A stretch of 57,318 bases of DNA from Symbiodinium natans (GCA_905221605.1 CAJNDS010000979.1:545001-602318); one strand, 5' to 3'. Positions 1 to 10,395 are shown, counted from the stretch's first letter. Translations and numbers: made by a program. The notes: generated by a model from the sequence alone, not told the origin.

Positions 1-1164
1 GGTAGCTAAAAAATTTATAGCTACCCTCCTAAGTGCAGCCAAGGGGTGAACAGAGACCCTAAGACCTGAACAAACCAGGTCCCCCTTTTCATCATTTGTC
101 GGGTCCTTTCCTGCCCCCTGACGTGGAGAACTGTAAGGAATCTACCAGAATCTACCATGATGCAGATGCCCATAGGATCCATACTTCGGAGAAACATTTC
201 GCGTTCCTCTAGGACAGTGTGCATGCATTCGGCTAAGTTGCTTTTTTGCTACGGATGATGTAGAAACTTGCTGTATTCAGGCATGGCATGGTATTGCATG
301 TTGAGTGCCGTGTCGTTTTGATTTCGTTTAGACCGGAATTCTGTGCGTACTTATAGTAATTCGCATGTTCGTTGATTTGTGCGTACGTATAGTACTTAAC
401 ATGTTGGCTGATATGCTGTAAGTACCCTCAACACCAAACCCTAAACCCTAAACCCTCAACCCTCAACCCTAAACCCTAAACCCTAAAACCTAAACCCTAA
501 ACCCTAAACTCCATGTAGTCCAAAAGCCGCTCGGCTGCCTCTCAGGCGCGAGTTTGGGATGAGCTCCGATCGCAGCAGTCGCTGGCCCCGCCCCGGCATG
601 CGTTGATGTTTATGGCAAGGGGATTGATTTTTTCGCACATAAATATATACATATATATATATATATATGCTGGGGTCAAGCTTTGCTGATGCACGGACAC
701 GTTTAGACATCGAGCCCCAGGCTTCTGGTTCTCGAGGTTTGGGTTTCGGGTTTAGGGTTTTAAGTTTTGGGTTTAGGGTATTTGAGTCGTCGGTTTGGCT
801 GTTTGGAGTCAGAAGCATAGGTAAGGCGCTGCAGAGGCGAATTCTGGTTTGTAGGCTTCTTTTGGTTCGTATTGCCACCCTAAAACCTGCAATTCTCCAA
901 GCCCTAAGCGCCATGAGACCTGAATCCCAAGAGTCCCTAGCTTTAATTAAGGTTGGTGATGTAACAGGGGACCCAAAAAGGGCCCATACTTCGGATCCCT
1001 TACGAACCTTACAGGGCTCTTAAGGGAAGTGGGTTCAAGGGGGGTAGGTACTCAGGGAGCCTTAGGGAGTAGTGGGGAGTAGTAGGGGAACTTAGGTTAT
1101 TCACCCCCCTTGAACCCCCCTGAAGAATAAGAAGCCCTAAACCCTAAACCCTAGTAATCCGCAG

Positions 1165-1260
1165 GCCTCCGTGATCAATGATCCCCTTCGTGGCAACCGC
1201 CTCTTGCGTGGACAGCCACCTAGCTGCAGAGCAACTTGGGTCTCCCTGCAGGCTTTCAGG
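1165..1260 (+). CDS. Exon fragment (ASVINDPLRGNRLLRGQP)
   Basis: Opens in phase 0 after ATCCGCAG and reads ASVINDPLRGNRLLRGQPPS then CRATWVSLQAF up to a TTTAGGG run. A similar island 546-608 after CCTCTCAG reads ARVWDELRSQQSLAPPRHAL. Both lie between telomere-like arrays. Confidence 0.3.
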
Positions 1261-1386
1261 GTTTAGGGTTTGGGGTTTAGGGTTCTTAGGGCTGTTCGGG
1301 TTCGGGTTCCTAGTGCTCACAGGATTTGAGGGTTTCAGGTTTTAGGGTTTAGGGAGGGCGTGAGTTTCGGGATTGCAGGGTGTCTT

Positions 1387-1500
1387 GGTAGCCCAGTGGT
1401 GCGCTTTACCCCGTTTTCTTTTGGTGCTGGGTTCCTTTTTTCAGTCATCAATTCCCCAAAAACAGTGCCCTGATTACAATGTGGTTTCTGGGCTACCCAG
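1387..1500. mobile_element. Family A TIR element
   Basis: (CTT)GGTAGCCCAGTGG at the left and TTTCTGGGCTACCCAG at the right, 114 bp. Its end coincides with the start of a family B element. Confidence 0.6.
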
Positions 1501-1502
1501 GT

Positions 1503-1698
1503 GTTCCCAGAGAGCCCAAAACTCCTTATTTAAGGAATATACCCCTTAAATTATAGAGGGATCCTTAGCATGATTTAAGGAATCTTCCTTAATTAAGGGG
1601 TATCCTTAATTAAGGAATATACCTTAAGTTATAAAGGGATCCTTAGCATGATTTAAGGAATCTTCCTTAACTAAGGGGGTGTTGGGCTCCTTGGGTTG
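1503..1698. mobile_element. Family B TIR element with internal 80-bp duplication
   Basis: TTCCCAGAGAGCCC at the left and GGGCTCCTTGGG at the right. TAAGGAATATACC and GATCCTTAGCATGATTTAAGG occur twice, 80 bp apart. It begins at the base after the family A element at 1387-1500. Confidence 0.6.
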
Positions 1699-1749
1699 AG
1701 ATTACTTATGGTCGGGCTTGAGAGCGCTCGGCTCGAGGCCTTTGAGGTT

Positions 1750-1917
1750 GTACTTGGAGGTTCATGGTACTTAGGAACCAATGAGAGCTGTACTGACATC
1801 TGTACTTAAGAAGCATATTAGGGCACTTAAGTGGGGCTTATAGGAGGGTTTAGGGTTTAGGGTTTAGGGTTTAGGGTTTAGGGTTAACTGTGGTTGTAAG
1901 TACCATGAACCCCCCCA
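1750..1917. mobile_element. Family D TIR element containing a telomere-like run
   Basis: TACTTGGAGGTTCATGGTAC at the left and GTACCATGAACCCCCC at the right, with five to six TTTAGGG units at 1846-1885. Confidence 0.6.
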
Positions 1918-2841
1918 GGTGTTGAGGGCTGAAGGTCGAACACAGGGTTCCTGCCTCTTTTGCTTTCCCAGACCTCTCATCTCCAAAAGTCACGTTCAAA
2001 CCTTACATTGCAACCCCTAAATGAAGTTTGGGGCCCTAAACCCTAAACCCTAACCCTAAACCCTAAACCCTAAACCCTAAACCCTAAACCCTAAACCCTA
2101 AACCCCCAAACTTCAAGAACATGGCGTTCCCGGAGCCTGAGGAGTGTCCTGGAGTTGTAACACCGGGGACCACAGGAACCCTAAAATTGGGGGGGTCACA
2201 TACCTTGGACCTAAACCCTGCACCCTAAACACGAAACCTTTGCTCAAGTAAGTTGCTCTCGTATTCCGGGATGTTAGGGTCTGGCAATATCCGGGTTTCG
2301 GGTTTGTGGCTTAAGCCCTCGACCTGTATTCCGATCATGCTACGGCCTCAGGGTCCTGGGGCTTCGGGTTCGGGGTTTAGGGCTCTTGAAACTTCCAGCG
2401 CGCGTAGGGCTTGGGAGGATCCAGGTCTGGGGCTTAAACGGTCTGTAAAGCTGTTAAAGTGTTGACCCCCCCCCCTTTCCCCTGCGCCCGAAGCCCAGGC
2501 CCCAACCTCTGTAATCCCAACTGTGGGGATTAGGGTTTAGGGTTTAGGGATCTTACACCGCTCCCTTCGCCTTCGCAGAGGTGGGAGGGGCTGGGGGAGT
2601 TTGTGGAGACGGTTCGTGAAAGTGTCCCTTGGCTTGGGGGGGGACGGGTCTGGTTTAGGGTCCAGGCGCAAAGGGATGGCTTCAGGTTTTCGGTTTTGGG
2701 TTGGGTAGTTGGAGCCCTTCAGCCGAAAGCTCGAGATACATACCGGGCCAGGGTGGCGAGCTGAACATCTTAGTGGCTCAAAACCCAACTTTTCAACTTT
2801 TGGGCTTCTTGTAAGGTAGTTTATTCTGAAAGTTTCAACTT

Positions 2842-3255
2842 TTATTTCCTTGGGTTTTGGGCCAGTAAGACATTATCTCCTCCTCCAGCAAGGTTCAGGG
2901 TTGAGGAATGTTTAGAGTCAAACTTAGACATGCTTTGGACATTCGGTCTTCGCATCTTTTCCAGTAGCCGAATATCCCTCCAAGAGTCTACCGGCAACCT
3001 CCCCATATGGTCAGTTCTGTGAATTATGGTTTCTTGCTGGGGTCTCTGCTGCAATACGGCCCTTTGTTGCTTCGATATATGCATGATACAGAGGGCTTCC
3101 TTGTTTAGGGCTCCACCGTGCTGTTCACGCGCGCCGTGCACATGCCGACCACATCGGTATTTTCGGTGTTTCGTGGACATTTCAGCCGAAAATGTCACGC
3201 CTGTCGTGTTATTCGGGGGGTGGTGGCGGCGCGGGCGTGGAGGCATTGAATGCAT
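2842..3255 (-). CDS. Hypothetical 137-residue minus-strand open frame
   Basis: This is one of the longest non-repetitive open frames in the window. It reads from near 3255 leftward, with parts such as HISKQQRAVLQQRPQQETII and LLEKMRRPNVQSMSKFD, and ends QNPRK. Composition is mixed and protein-like, Gln- and Arg-rich, with no signal peptide or membrane segment. It spans one arm of a 27-bp inverted repeat; the encoded GAREQHGGAL reappears on the plus strand at the other arm (about 3950-3980). That argues for an inverted duplication or element end rather than an ordinary gene. Confidence 0.3.
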   Translation of the reverse strand: MHSMPPRPRRHHPPNNTTGVTFSAEMSTKHRKYRCGRHVHGAREQHGGALNKEALCIMHISKQQRAVLQQRPQQETIIHRTDHMGRLPVDSWRDIRLLEKMRRPNVQSMSKFDSKHSSTLNLAGGGDNVLLAQNPRK

Positions 3256-3976
3256 CGGTATTTATGGTATTTCCATCGGTATATATGGTATTTCCAGGAC
3301 TTTGCAGTCGAAAACGTCGCGCCTGCCGTTGTTTTCGCAGAGCATCCATGTCCGCACGATGATAACGTCCGTGTTGCCAGAGCATCCATGCCCGCGCGAT
3401 GATAACGTCCGTGTTACCAGAGCATCCATGTCCTACGATGAGAACGTCCATGTTACCAGAGCATCCATGTCCGCACGATGATAACGTCCGTGTTACCAGA
3501 GCATTCATGTCCGCACGATGATAACGTCCATGTTACCAGAGCATCCATGTCCGCACGATGATAACGTCCGTGTTACCAGAGCATCCATGTCCTACGATGA
3601 GAACGTCCGTGTTACCAGAGCATCCATTTCCGCACGATGATAACGTTCGTAATACCAGAGCATCCATGTCCGCACGATGATAACGTCCATGTTACCAGAG
3701 CATCCATGTCCGCACGATGATGACGTCCGTGTTGCCAGAGCATCCCTGTCCGCACGATGATAACGTCCGTGCTACCGAACAGCTTTACTTAACCGCCTCC
3801 ATGTCTCCGAAACCCAAGCCGCAGCGTGTTTCCAGCCAAAAATCTGATGGTTTCGGTGCATCGACAGTCCTGACTTATCAAAGTCGCAACGCCTCAAAGT
3901 ACTGCGCCTGCCATGTAAAACTAATGTCTCTCCTGCTTCATGCTTGCTCCGGCGCGCGTGAACAGCACGGTGGAGC
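3110..3976. mobile_element. Inverted-repeat-bounded segment enclosing a 40-bp minisatellite
   Basis: The arms at 3110-3136 and 3950-3976 are perfect 27-bp inverted complements (outer end GCTCCACCGTGCTG, inner end CGCGCGCCG). Between them are the 40-bp tandem array and a pair of related blocks around 3180-3225 and 3298-3335 with AAAA(T/C)GTC(A/G)CGCCTG. I found no target-site duplication and no transposase. It could be a non-autonomous TIR element or a simple inverted duplication. Confidence 0.4.
3339..3778. repeat. 40-bp tandem repeat, 11 units
   Basis: Units start with AGCATCCATG at 3341, 3381, 3421, 3460, 3500, 3540, 3580, 3619, 3659, 3699 and 3739. Two units are 39 bp, sharing the TCCTACGATGAGAACGTCC variant instead of TCCGCACGATGATAACGTCC; this marks a higher-order duplication. 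Open frames across it are by-products. A single diverged start of the same unit occurs at about 55708. Confidence 0.9.
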
Positions 3977-4134
3977 GTTATAGCCACCATGGCTGCCGCA
4001 ACGTGTGGGGCTTTCCGGTTTGTATATAGGCTTTTGTAGGGTTTCGGGGATCAAGGCCCATGTCATGTTTTGCACACAGACGTGTAAGGGTTTCGGGTGT
4101 TGGGTTTCGGGCTTAGGGTTTAGGGTTTAGGGTC

Positions 4135-4222
4135 ATGGATCTTTCAGCTCGGGACAAGAGTTGCAACGCCAAGGTCGGGGAGCTAAATGAGCAACGAGAC
4201 GATGCCTCTTCCTCGGTCGCAG
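4135..4222 (+). CDS. Coiled-coil-like exon (RDKSCNAKVGELNEQRDD)
   Basis: Either an initial exon from ATG 4135 or an internal exon after ATCTTTCAG at 4147; both share the frame RDKSCNAKVGELNEQRDDAS then SSVA. Charged helix composition. A GT at 4216 or a GC at 4219 could be the donor. Confidence 0.4.
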
Positions 4223-4342
4223 TCGGGGGGTTCGGGTTTCAGGATTGGGAGGGGGTTCAGGGTTTGGGGTTGGGGGGTTCAGGGTTTAGGGTTTAGGGTT
4301 TAGGGTTCATACCCTAAGCCCCAAACTCCAAACCCTAAACCG

Positions 4343-4717
4343 TTCACGGGGCCAGTCGAAGCGGTCTACTGGCCCTACATCCGCTGGAGCCAAGAACCCA
4401 AGAAGGTTCTTACAGGGTTTGGCTGGAACTTGTATGAGATCCCGACCCGAGCACTCCAAACAGGGCGGTTTAGGGTTAAGGGTTTAGGGTTTCGGGTTTA
4501 GGGCTTAGGGTTAGAACCCGAAGCCCTAAACCGAATCCCAAACACCCAAACCCTAAAGGCTTTCAAGCCCTTGACCAACCCCAGGAAACCGCAAGATGTG
4601 TGGAACTGCCCTTCGTGGCCCCCTGAACCCTAAACCCTGAACCCCATTTACCACGATCTGCACGCATTGCGGGAAAAGGTTGAGGTGGTCTTTGGGAAAC
4701 CGACAGCAGAGCACTAG
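4343..4717 (+). CDS. Two exon-like islands (VYWPYIRWSQEPKK... and ...HALREKVEVVFGK)
   Basis: Island 4343-4468 is 42 codons: FTGPVEAVYWPYIRWSQEPK, then KVLTGFGWNLYEIPTRALQT. Its Trp/Tyr-rich content is unlikely for repeat-derived sequence. Island 4649-4717 reads YHDLHALREKVEVVFGKPTA then EH and TAG. A further island 4863-4928 after ACTTCAG reads PLECKKPLRAGQTRQPLHVD and TGA. Telomere-like repeats separate them. Whether they are one gene is unknown. Confidence 0.4.
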
Positions 4718-5118
4718 ACCCAACAAGTTCTTCTGTTTAAGGCTTACATCGGACTTGGGTTCAGAATTCAAATTTCGGGTTTAGGGTTCAGGGTTTGGGG
4801 TTTAGGGTTTAGGGTTCAGAAGTCATACCGGGCATGCTCTGCAAGATGTTACAATACTTCAGCCCTTGGAATGCAAGAAGCCTCTCAGGGCGGGACAGAC
4901 CCGGCAACCATTGCACGTCGACGCCTGAGAGCTTTAAGGTTTTGGGTCTTAGGTTTTAGGGCCCTACACGTTAAACCCAAAACCGAAAACCCTAAACCCT
5001 AAACCCTAAATAGTGTATTGATCCTTCCGAAGGTTAACAAGCAGGGTCCACAGGGAATAAAGGAGGGTGCCGGGTTTAGGGTTTTAATGTTGTCTGCTGA
5101 TTAGTGTGACCCCCCCCC

Positions 5119-5551
5119 CAACCAAGCCAGCCCGCAAAAAAACATATATAATTCCGGGGGAGCAAACCTACGGCAGTCGGGCAGCGGCTGGACTACCCCC
5201 CTTTGAAATTTGATTGCCTGGCCTCGGTACAAAAGCATTTTATAATAAGAAAATCTTAGCTTTGGGGCAGGCCTGGAGACTGAAGATTTCAGCGCCCGAC
5301 AACCTCAGGCCTCAAGGTTTATGAAGCCTCAGCCCGTAGGCCTCTGGATCCAAACCCAACTAGCCCGCAAAAAAAGACAATTCCGGGGGAGCAAACTTTT
5401 TATATTATACGGCATTCGGGCAGCTGCTGGACTACCCCCTTTGAAATTTGATTGCCCGGCCTCGGTACAAAAGAATTTATTAAGGAAATCTTAGTTTTGG
5501 GGCTGGCCTGGAGACTGAAGATTTCAGGGCCTGACAACCTCAGGCTCAGTT
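5119..5551. repeat. Diverged direct duplication of about 200 bp
   Basis: 5119-5314 and 5353-5551 align along their length: AGCCCGCAAAAAAA, TTCCGGGGGAGCAAAC, TTTGAAATTTGATTGCC, CTCGGTACAAAAG and GGAGACTGAAGATTTCAG occur in the same order in both. A short (A)CAATTCCGGGGG-type motif recurs at about 5150, 5370, 5624 and 5681. The plus and minus open frames at 5400-5700 overlap this repeat and are not persuasive genes. Between 5700 and 6780 I see only telomere-like runs, one family C and one family H relic. Confidence 0.65.
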
Positions 5552-6890
5552 CAGAAGCGGTTTCTGGACGACAACACCATTCGACGGCCTCGCCGAAATT
5601 TTGCATTTGCCCGATTTTTTTTTCACAATTCCGGGGGTCCTCCTCAAATAGATCCCTCTGAATAATTTTGGTTTTTTTTTTACAATTCCGGGGGCCCACA
5701 CTAATCAGGAGATAACATTAGGGTTTAGGGTTGAGGGTTTAGGGTTTAGGGCTTAGGGCTTAGGGCTTAGGGTTTGGGGCGCAGCGTTGCTACCCACAAA
5801 GACTGTAGCCAGAGACCTGAGACCATAGTTGCCAAAAACTCAGTGGCATTCCCCCTTAACTAGTACATCCCATAGATGTAGGTAAAGCGAGTCTCCCTTA
5901 ACCTAAAGCTCTAAACCCGCATACTCACAAGCCTCCGGAACCCACAAAATCCAGAAAGCGGTTTTTGCTGTAGGGTTCTGGGTAGCGTAGGGTTCTGGGG
6001 TTAGGGAATCCAAGGGTCAGACCTAAACTTAACCCCAAACATTAAAAATCTCCTAAGCAGAATGCCGGTTTTAGGCGTTTGTGGTTAGGGCTCAGGGTTT
6101 CTCCGGGCAACCGAGATAAGCCGAGACTTAACCCTAGACCCAAGGCATCGATGAACTTATTGGTCAGATCCCAGAGGTCTCAGAGTTCACGCTTTGAGCT
6201 CAGAACAGAATCGCGAGGTCAGCCTCAGCGTCCATGGTTGTCAGGATGCGTACTAAGCCCTACAGTTTGGGATGTTCCCCCTTAAAAGTCCTTTATAGGG
6301 AATATAGTACCCCCTCTTAGAATCCCTATTGAGGACTGTTAGTATAAGGGAGAAGATCACAACCTATACTGGCTCAAGAAGGCTTCTTTTCAGGGTTGGA
6401 TGTGGGGATTTCAACACCGAGCAGCCCATCCATTATTGGACCTCTGGACATCCGACTCTGCATCCAGTACATTCAGGGCTAATATAGGGGTTGGAGTAAA
6501 TACTAGACAATTCCCCTATGGTCCTAGGTTTAGGGTTTAGGGTTTAGGGCTTAGGCCCCAAAACCCTATCATGATTATTTAGACCCCTATATTACCAAGT
6601 GGTTATGCGTAGTTGCCCAGTTTTTTTTTGTTGGGCTCTGCCACGCTTGTCACTGCGCTCCTTGTGGGCCCCTCTAAGGTAGAGTACCAGCTGGGGGTTC
6701 ACTTTGTGGGGATGTCCGGGCGATGGGGGCCTAAACCCTAACCCCTATTTGGGAAAAGGCTAGCCGGTTCTTTTGTATATCCACTTAGTCTTGGAATCTT
6801 GTCGCACAAAAAACGAAACAATCGTCACCAACTATCCCGAAGCCCGATTCTCTCAACCCCTTCGAGGCCCTAACACACCTCCATAAAAAA

Positions 6891-7223
6891 AGGTGAACCC
6901 TGGTTCCCTTGAAGAGGTGAACCCTGGTTCCCTTGCACAGAGAAAACCCTGGTTCCCTTGAAGAGGTGAACCCCGGTTCCCTTGCATAGAGAAAACCCTG
7001 GTTCCCTTGAAGAGGTGAACCCCGGTTCCCTTGCATAGAGAAAACCCTGGTTCCCTTGAAGAGGTGAACCCCGGTTCCCTTGCATAGAGAAAACCCTGGT
7101 TCCCTTGAAGAGGTGAACCCCGGTTCCCTTGCATAGAGAAAACCCTGGTTCCCTTGAAGAGGTGAACCCCGGTTCCCTTGCATAGAGAAAACCCTGGTTC
7201 CCTTGAATAGGTGAACCCTGGTT
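6891..7223. repeat. 49-bp minisatellite, about 6.8 units
   Basis: Each unit has two halves sharing ACCC(T/C)GGTTCCCTTG, one followed by AAGAGGTGA and the other by CATAGAGAAA. All three minus frames are open across the array (nominal 132-154 residue products) because the unit has no minus-strand stop and 49 is not a multiple of three. I treat these as repeat by-products. Confidence 0.9.
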
Positions 7224-7539
7224 CCTTCCCTTGAGCTTCCGAGCCTGGGAGTTCGACACCCCCTGAGCCGGAGGGAGTCGAGTTATAATGGGCTTGTAAT
7301 ACATGACTGCCTCTCATCTTATCCCATTCCCTAGTGTCCTGAAGGGTTCTAGTAACAGAACTACTATAAGTCCCTGGAAGTGTAGGGCTTGATCATCCGT
7401 TGTGTACATCTACGGCGATTTTGCCCAATTCGAATCAAGCAGGTCCTCATGTTTGGGTGTTGGAGACGCGCCATGCATGCACAGGACTTATTCGTTCAGA
7501 TAAGCTAAGTGTTTGTGGGGTGTAGGCTTTAGACTTCAG

Positions 7540-7685
7540 GGTTTTGCGGAGCGGAGTGCAGCGTGAGTCAAAGCACTGCAAGGCCGTACCTGGAGACTTT
7601 TGCGGAGGAGTGGGAGGTGTATTACAAGCCGCGAGCTTGGCTTCGGGGTATAGTTTTGCCACATTGCCATGTCTGCCTGGCTTGA
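7540..7685 (+). CDS. Terminal exon-like frame (RPYLETFAEEWEVYYKPR)
   Basis: Starting after an ACTTCAG acceptor, the frame reads GFCGAECSVSQSTARPYLE, then TFAEEWEVYYKPRAWLRG, and stops at TGA (7683-7685). The aromatic and acidic composition is protein-like. A second plus frame over the same bases is longer but poorer (Gly/Val/Leu). A family J TIR element starts 22 nt downstream. No family recognised. Confidence 0.35.
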
Positions 7686-7706
7686 GAGGACTCCGTGTCC
7701 TTGCCA

Positions 7707-7820
7707 TACTTGGAAGCCCTTTTGACTTAGTAAGTAGGGTTAGTAAAGTGGGTTCTGGGGCTCAGAAGAGGTTTCTAGGGGTACTAAGTAGACTTACTAA
7801 GTCAAAGGAGTTTCCAAGTA
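7707..7820. mobile_element. Family J TIR element
   Basis: CTTGGAAGCCCTTTTGACTT then AGTAAGT at the left, paired with ACTTACTAAGTCAAAGGAG then TTTCCAAG at the right; about 29-bp imperfect TIR. Confidence 0.6.
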
Positions 7821-8082
7821 GGGCATGGGGTCTCTCACCTTCAGCTGAGACTTTCACATCTACATTCAGCTGATACTCCAACTTTCTGGTTCCCAGTAAA
7901 ACAATTGGGGAATTCTGGCCCCTATACGAGGATATGAGGTGCCTAGTTTACAAATCCCTGCTAAAGCACCAACCCTGCATGTCCCTTAAGCTGTAGTTTT
8001 GTGGGATCTAAGGAAGGTATCTTCCCAATTCACTACTGCGAGCCAGCCTTGAACTCTATACTACTGCGAAGTCAGCTTGGTG

Positions 8083-8175
8083 AACTAGGGTTTAGGGTTT
8101 AGGGTTTAGGGTTTAGGGTTTAGGGTTTAGGGTTTAGGCCCTAACCCGCAACCCTAAACCCGGAACCCGGAACCC
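8083..8175. repeat. Telomere-like arrays meeting in opposite orientation
   Basis: About eight TTTAGGG units run to 8139 and then switch within GGTTTAGGCCCTAACCC to C-strand units. The junction has no spacer. Confidence 0.9.
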
Positions 8176-8189
8176 TAAGCTAACTAGTA

Positions 8190-8273
8190 AGCCAAGGAAT
8201 CATCGCCGGCTACACCGCCGCGGGCAACGGCAGCTGCGTGCACAGGCATTCGGCAGCTCTCCTCTTCTACTTT
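8190..8273 (+). CDS. Exon fragment (GIIAGYTAAGNGSCVHR)
   Basis: An open 84-nt island lies between a telomere-like array junction and a G-strand array. It reads SQGIIAGYTAAGNGSCVHRH then SAALLFYF. GC-rich third positions contrast with the flanking repeats. No family recognised. Confidence 0.35.
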
Positions 8274-8789
8274 AGGGTTTGGGGTTTAGGGTTTAGGGTT
8301 TAGGGTTTGGGTATACACATGTGGGTAGTTCTCTAAATTGTAGGGTCCCGTTTTGGGTCTTATATACAGTACGGCACCTGAGAAAAAAGGAGCCCCCACC
8401 AAAAGGGACCTCAATTTCGAGAACTACCCTTATGCGTGAAAAAGGTTGGGCAGCCCCGCGCACAACAAGCAACTGCCAACCCCCCAAGGAAAAAAAAACA
8501 GGCAACACCCGACTGCAGAGAAGCTAGGACCCACATTACGCCCTGATTCCCTTGTTTTAGGGTTTGGGTTCCCTTAGAAGCCCCTTTAAACCAAGAATGG
8601 CACCCTTTAGGTTACTCTTGGGTCTAGGAAGCAGGAGGACAACCACCATATCCCCATGAAGGCCCGCCCAGAACCCAAGCCCTAAACGCTGATCCCTGAG
8701 CCCTGAACCCTAAACCCTCGACCCTAGACCCTAGACCCTAAACCCTAAACCCTAAACCCTAAACCCTCAACCCTAAACCCAAGCCTTAC

Positions 8790-8864
8790 ACGCTGGAGTC
8801 TGCCTCGGGAGGCCCGACCATGATCCCTCAGCACGAAGAGGGCTTTTTGTCAGCTGAGGGTTAG
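8790..8864 (+). CDS. Exon fragment (TLESASGGPTMIPQHEEG)
   Basis: The island reads TLESASGGPTMIPQHEEG then FLSAEG and stops at TAG in the first degenerate TTAGGG unit (8862-8864). The stop therefore probably comes from the repeat. Confidence 0.3.
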   Translation, partial: TLESASGGPTMIPQHEEGFLSAEG

Positions 8865-9002
8865 GGCTTAGGGCTCAGTGTTTAGGGTATAGGGTTTAGG
8901 GTTTAGGGGTGTGTGTGTGTGTGTGTCCTCCAGCCCAATGCCCGGTGTAGGGCTTAGGGGAGCACCCTGCGCCAGAAGTCTCTGCTTAAACTGCACCCAC
9001 TC

Positions 9003-9079
9003 TAAGCCCTAAACCCTAAACCCTAAACCCTAAACCCTAAACCCTAAACCCTAAACCCTAAACCCTAAACCCTAAACCT
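9003..9079 (-). repeat. Telomere-like array, C-strand
   Basis: Ten CCCTAAA units directly before the 21-bp minisatellite; a matching array at 9722-9808 lies after it. Confidence 0.95.
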
Positions 9080-9108
9080 CTCTTTCATATATAATTTAAA
9101 TGTTAAGG

Positions 9109-9625
9109 AGTTACTGGGCAAGGTCATTTTTTTACTGGGCAAGGTCATTTTTTTACTGGGCAAGGTCATTTTTTTACTGGGCAAGGTCATTTTTTTACTG
9201 GGCAAGGTCGTTTCGTCCAAAAAAACGACCTTGCCCAGTAAAAAATGACCTTGGCCAGTAAAAAATGTTACTGGGCAAGGTCATCTTTTTACTGGGCAAG
9301 GTCATTACTGGGCAAGGTCCTTTTTTTATTGGGCAAGGTCATTTTTTACTGGGCAAGGTCATTTTTTTACTGGGCAAGGTCATTTTTTACTGGGCAAGGT
9401 CATTACTGGGCAAGGTCATTACTGGGCAAGGTCCTTTTTTTATTGGGCAAGGTTATTTTTTACTGGGCAAGGTCATTTTTTTACTGGGCAAGGTCACTTT
9501 TTTACTGGGCAGGGTCATTTTTTTACTGGGCAAGGACTTTTTTTCTGGGCAAGGTCATTTTTTTATTGGGCAAGGTCATGTTTTTACTGGGCAAGGTCAT
9601 TTTTTTACTGGGCAAGGTCGTTCCA
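9109..9625. repeat. 21-bp minisatellite with an internal inverted block
   Basis: About 20 units of TTTTTACTGGGCAAGGTCAT, with spacer T-runs of variable length. At about 9219-9265 two units are on the opposite strand (ACGACCTTGCCCAGTAAAAA). Two plus frames stay open (WARSFFYWARSL and LLGKVIFLLGKV types) only because the unit lacks stops. Confidence 0.9.
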
Positions 9626-9721
9626 TAAGTGAAATATTTTCATAATGTTGTGGGATTCTTCGGGCGGGTGGGTATTTTTCTGGAGTAATTGCTTGACTAG
9701 TGAATGCTTGGACCTGAGATG

Positions 9722-9808
9722 CTAAACCCTAAACCCTAAACCCCAAAACCCTAAACCCTAAACCCTAAACCCTAAACCCTAAACCCTAAACCCTAAACCC
9801 TAAACCCA
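9722..9808 (-). repeat. Telomere-like array, C-strand
   Basis: About twelve CCCTAAA units, one CCCCAAAA variant. Confidence 0.95.
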
Positions 9809-10395
9809 AAGAAAAGACAGGAATCTCTGAAGCTCCCTGCACCTCCCCAACCCTTCGCCCTGAGCCCGAAGTCTCAAGCCCCTTGAGGGATCCTCGAAGA
9901 GCGTGCTTGTGGAGGACGGGTTGCAGATGGGACGGGTGGCTTTAGCAACCTTATACCCCTAAACCCTGAACCCTATACCCCTAAACCTTAAACCCTAAGC
10001 CCTAAACCCTAAACCCTAAACCCTAAACCCGAACTGCAATTCCGACATCCTCAGACGCTAAAACCCCAAGCCCTGCAGAGCTCCACTCCCCTCATATTCC
10101 ATCAAAAACAGCAAAACAACAGTTTAGGGTTTAGGCGTATAGGGTTTAGGGGTATTACTTGACGGTTCTATCTAGAATGCATAAGGAGGTGTTCTGGGAG
10201 GTCCGTACGAGCAAGAGTCAGCCCCATCAAACTACATGAAGCAGGATTTGTATTCCTGTTCTTGGGGAGCGTATATCGCAGGTTCCTTGTACATGGTGGT
10301 GTGCATATATATATATATATACATATACATATTATATAGATGTGATAATAATAATATATATATATGTATACATCTATATATACAATATGTAGAAT

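Noticed and set aside
3341-3778. CRISPR array
   Set aside because: Units are contiguous with no unique spacers and vary internally; a minisatellite in a eukaryotic context.
9245-9645. Two 126-127 residue frames rich in Trp/Ala/Arg and Leu/Gly/Lys
   Set aside because: They are translations of the 21-bp tandem repeat in two phases.
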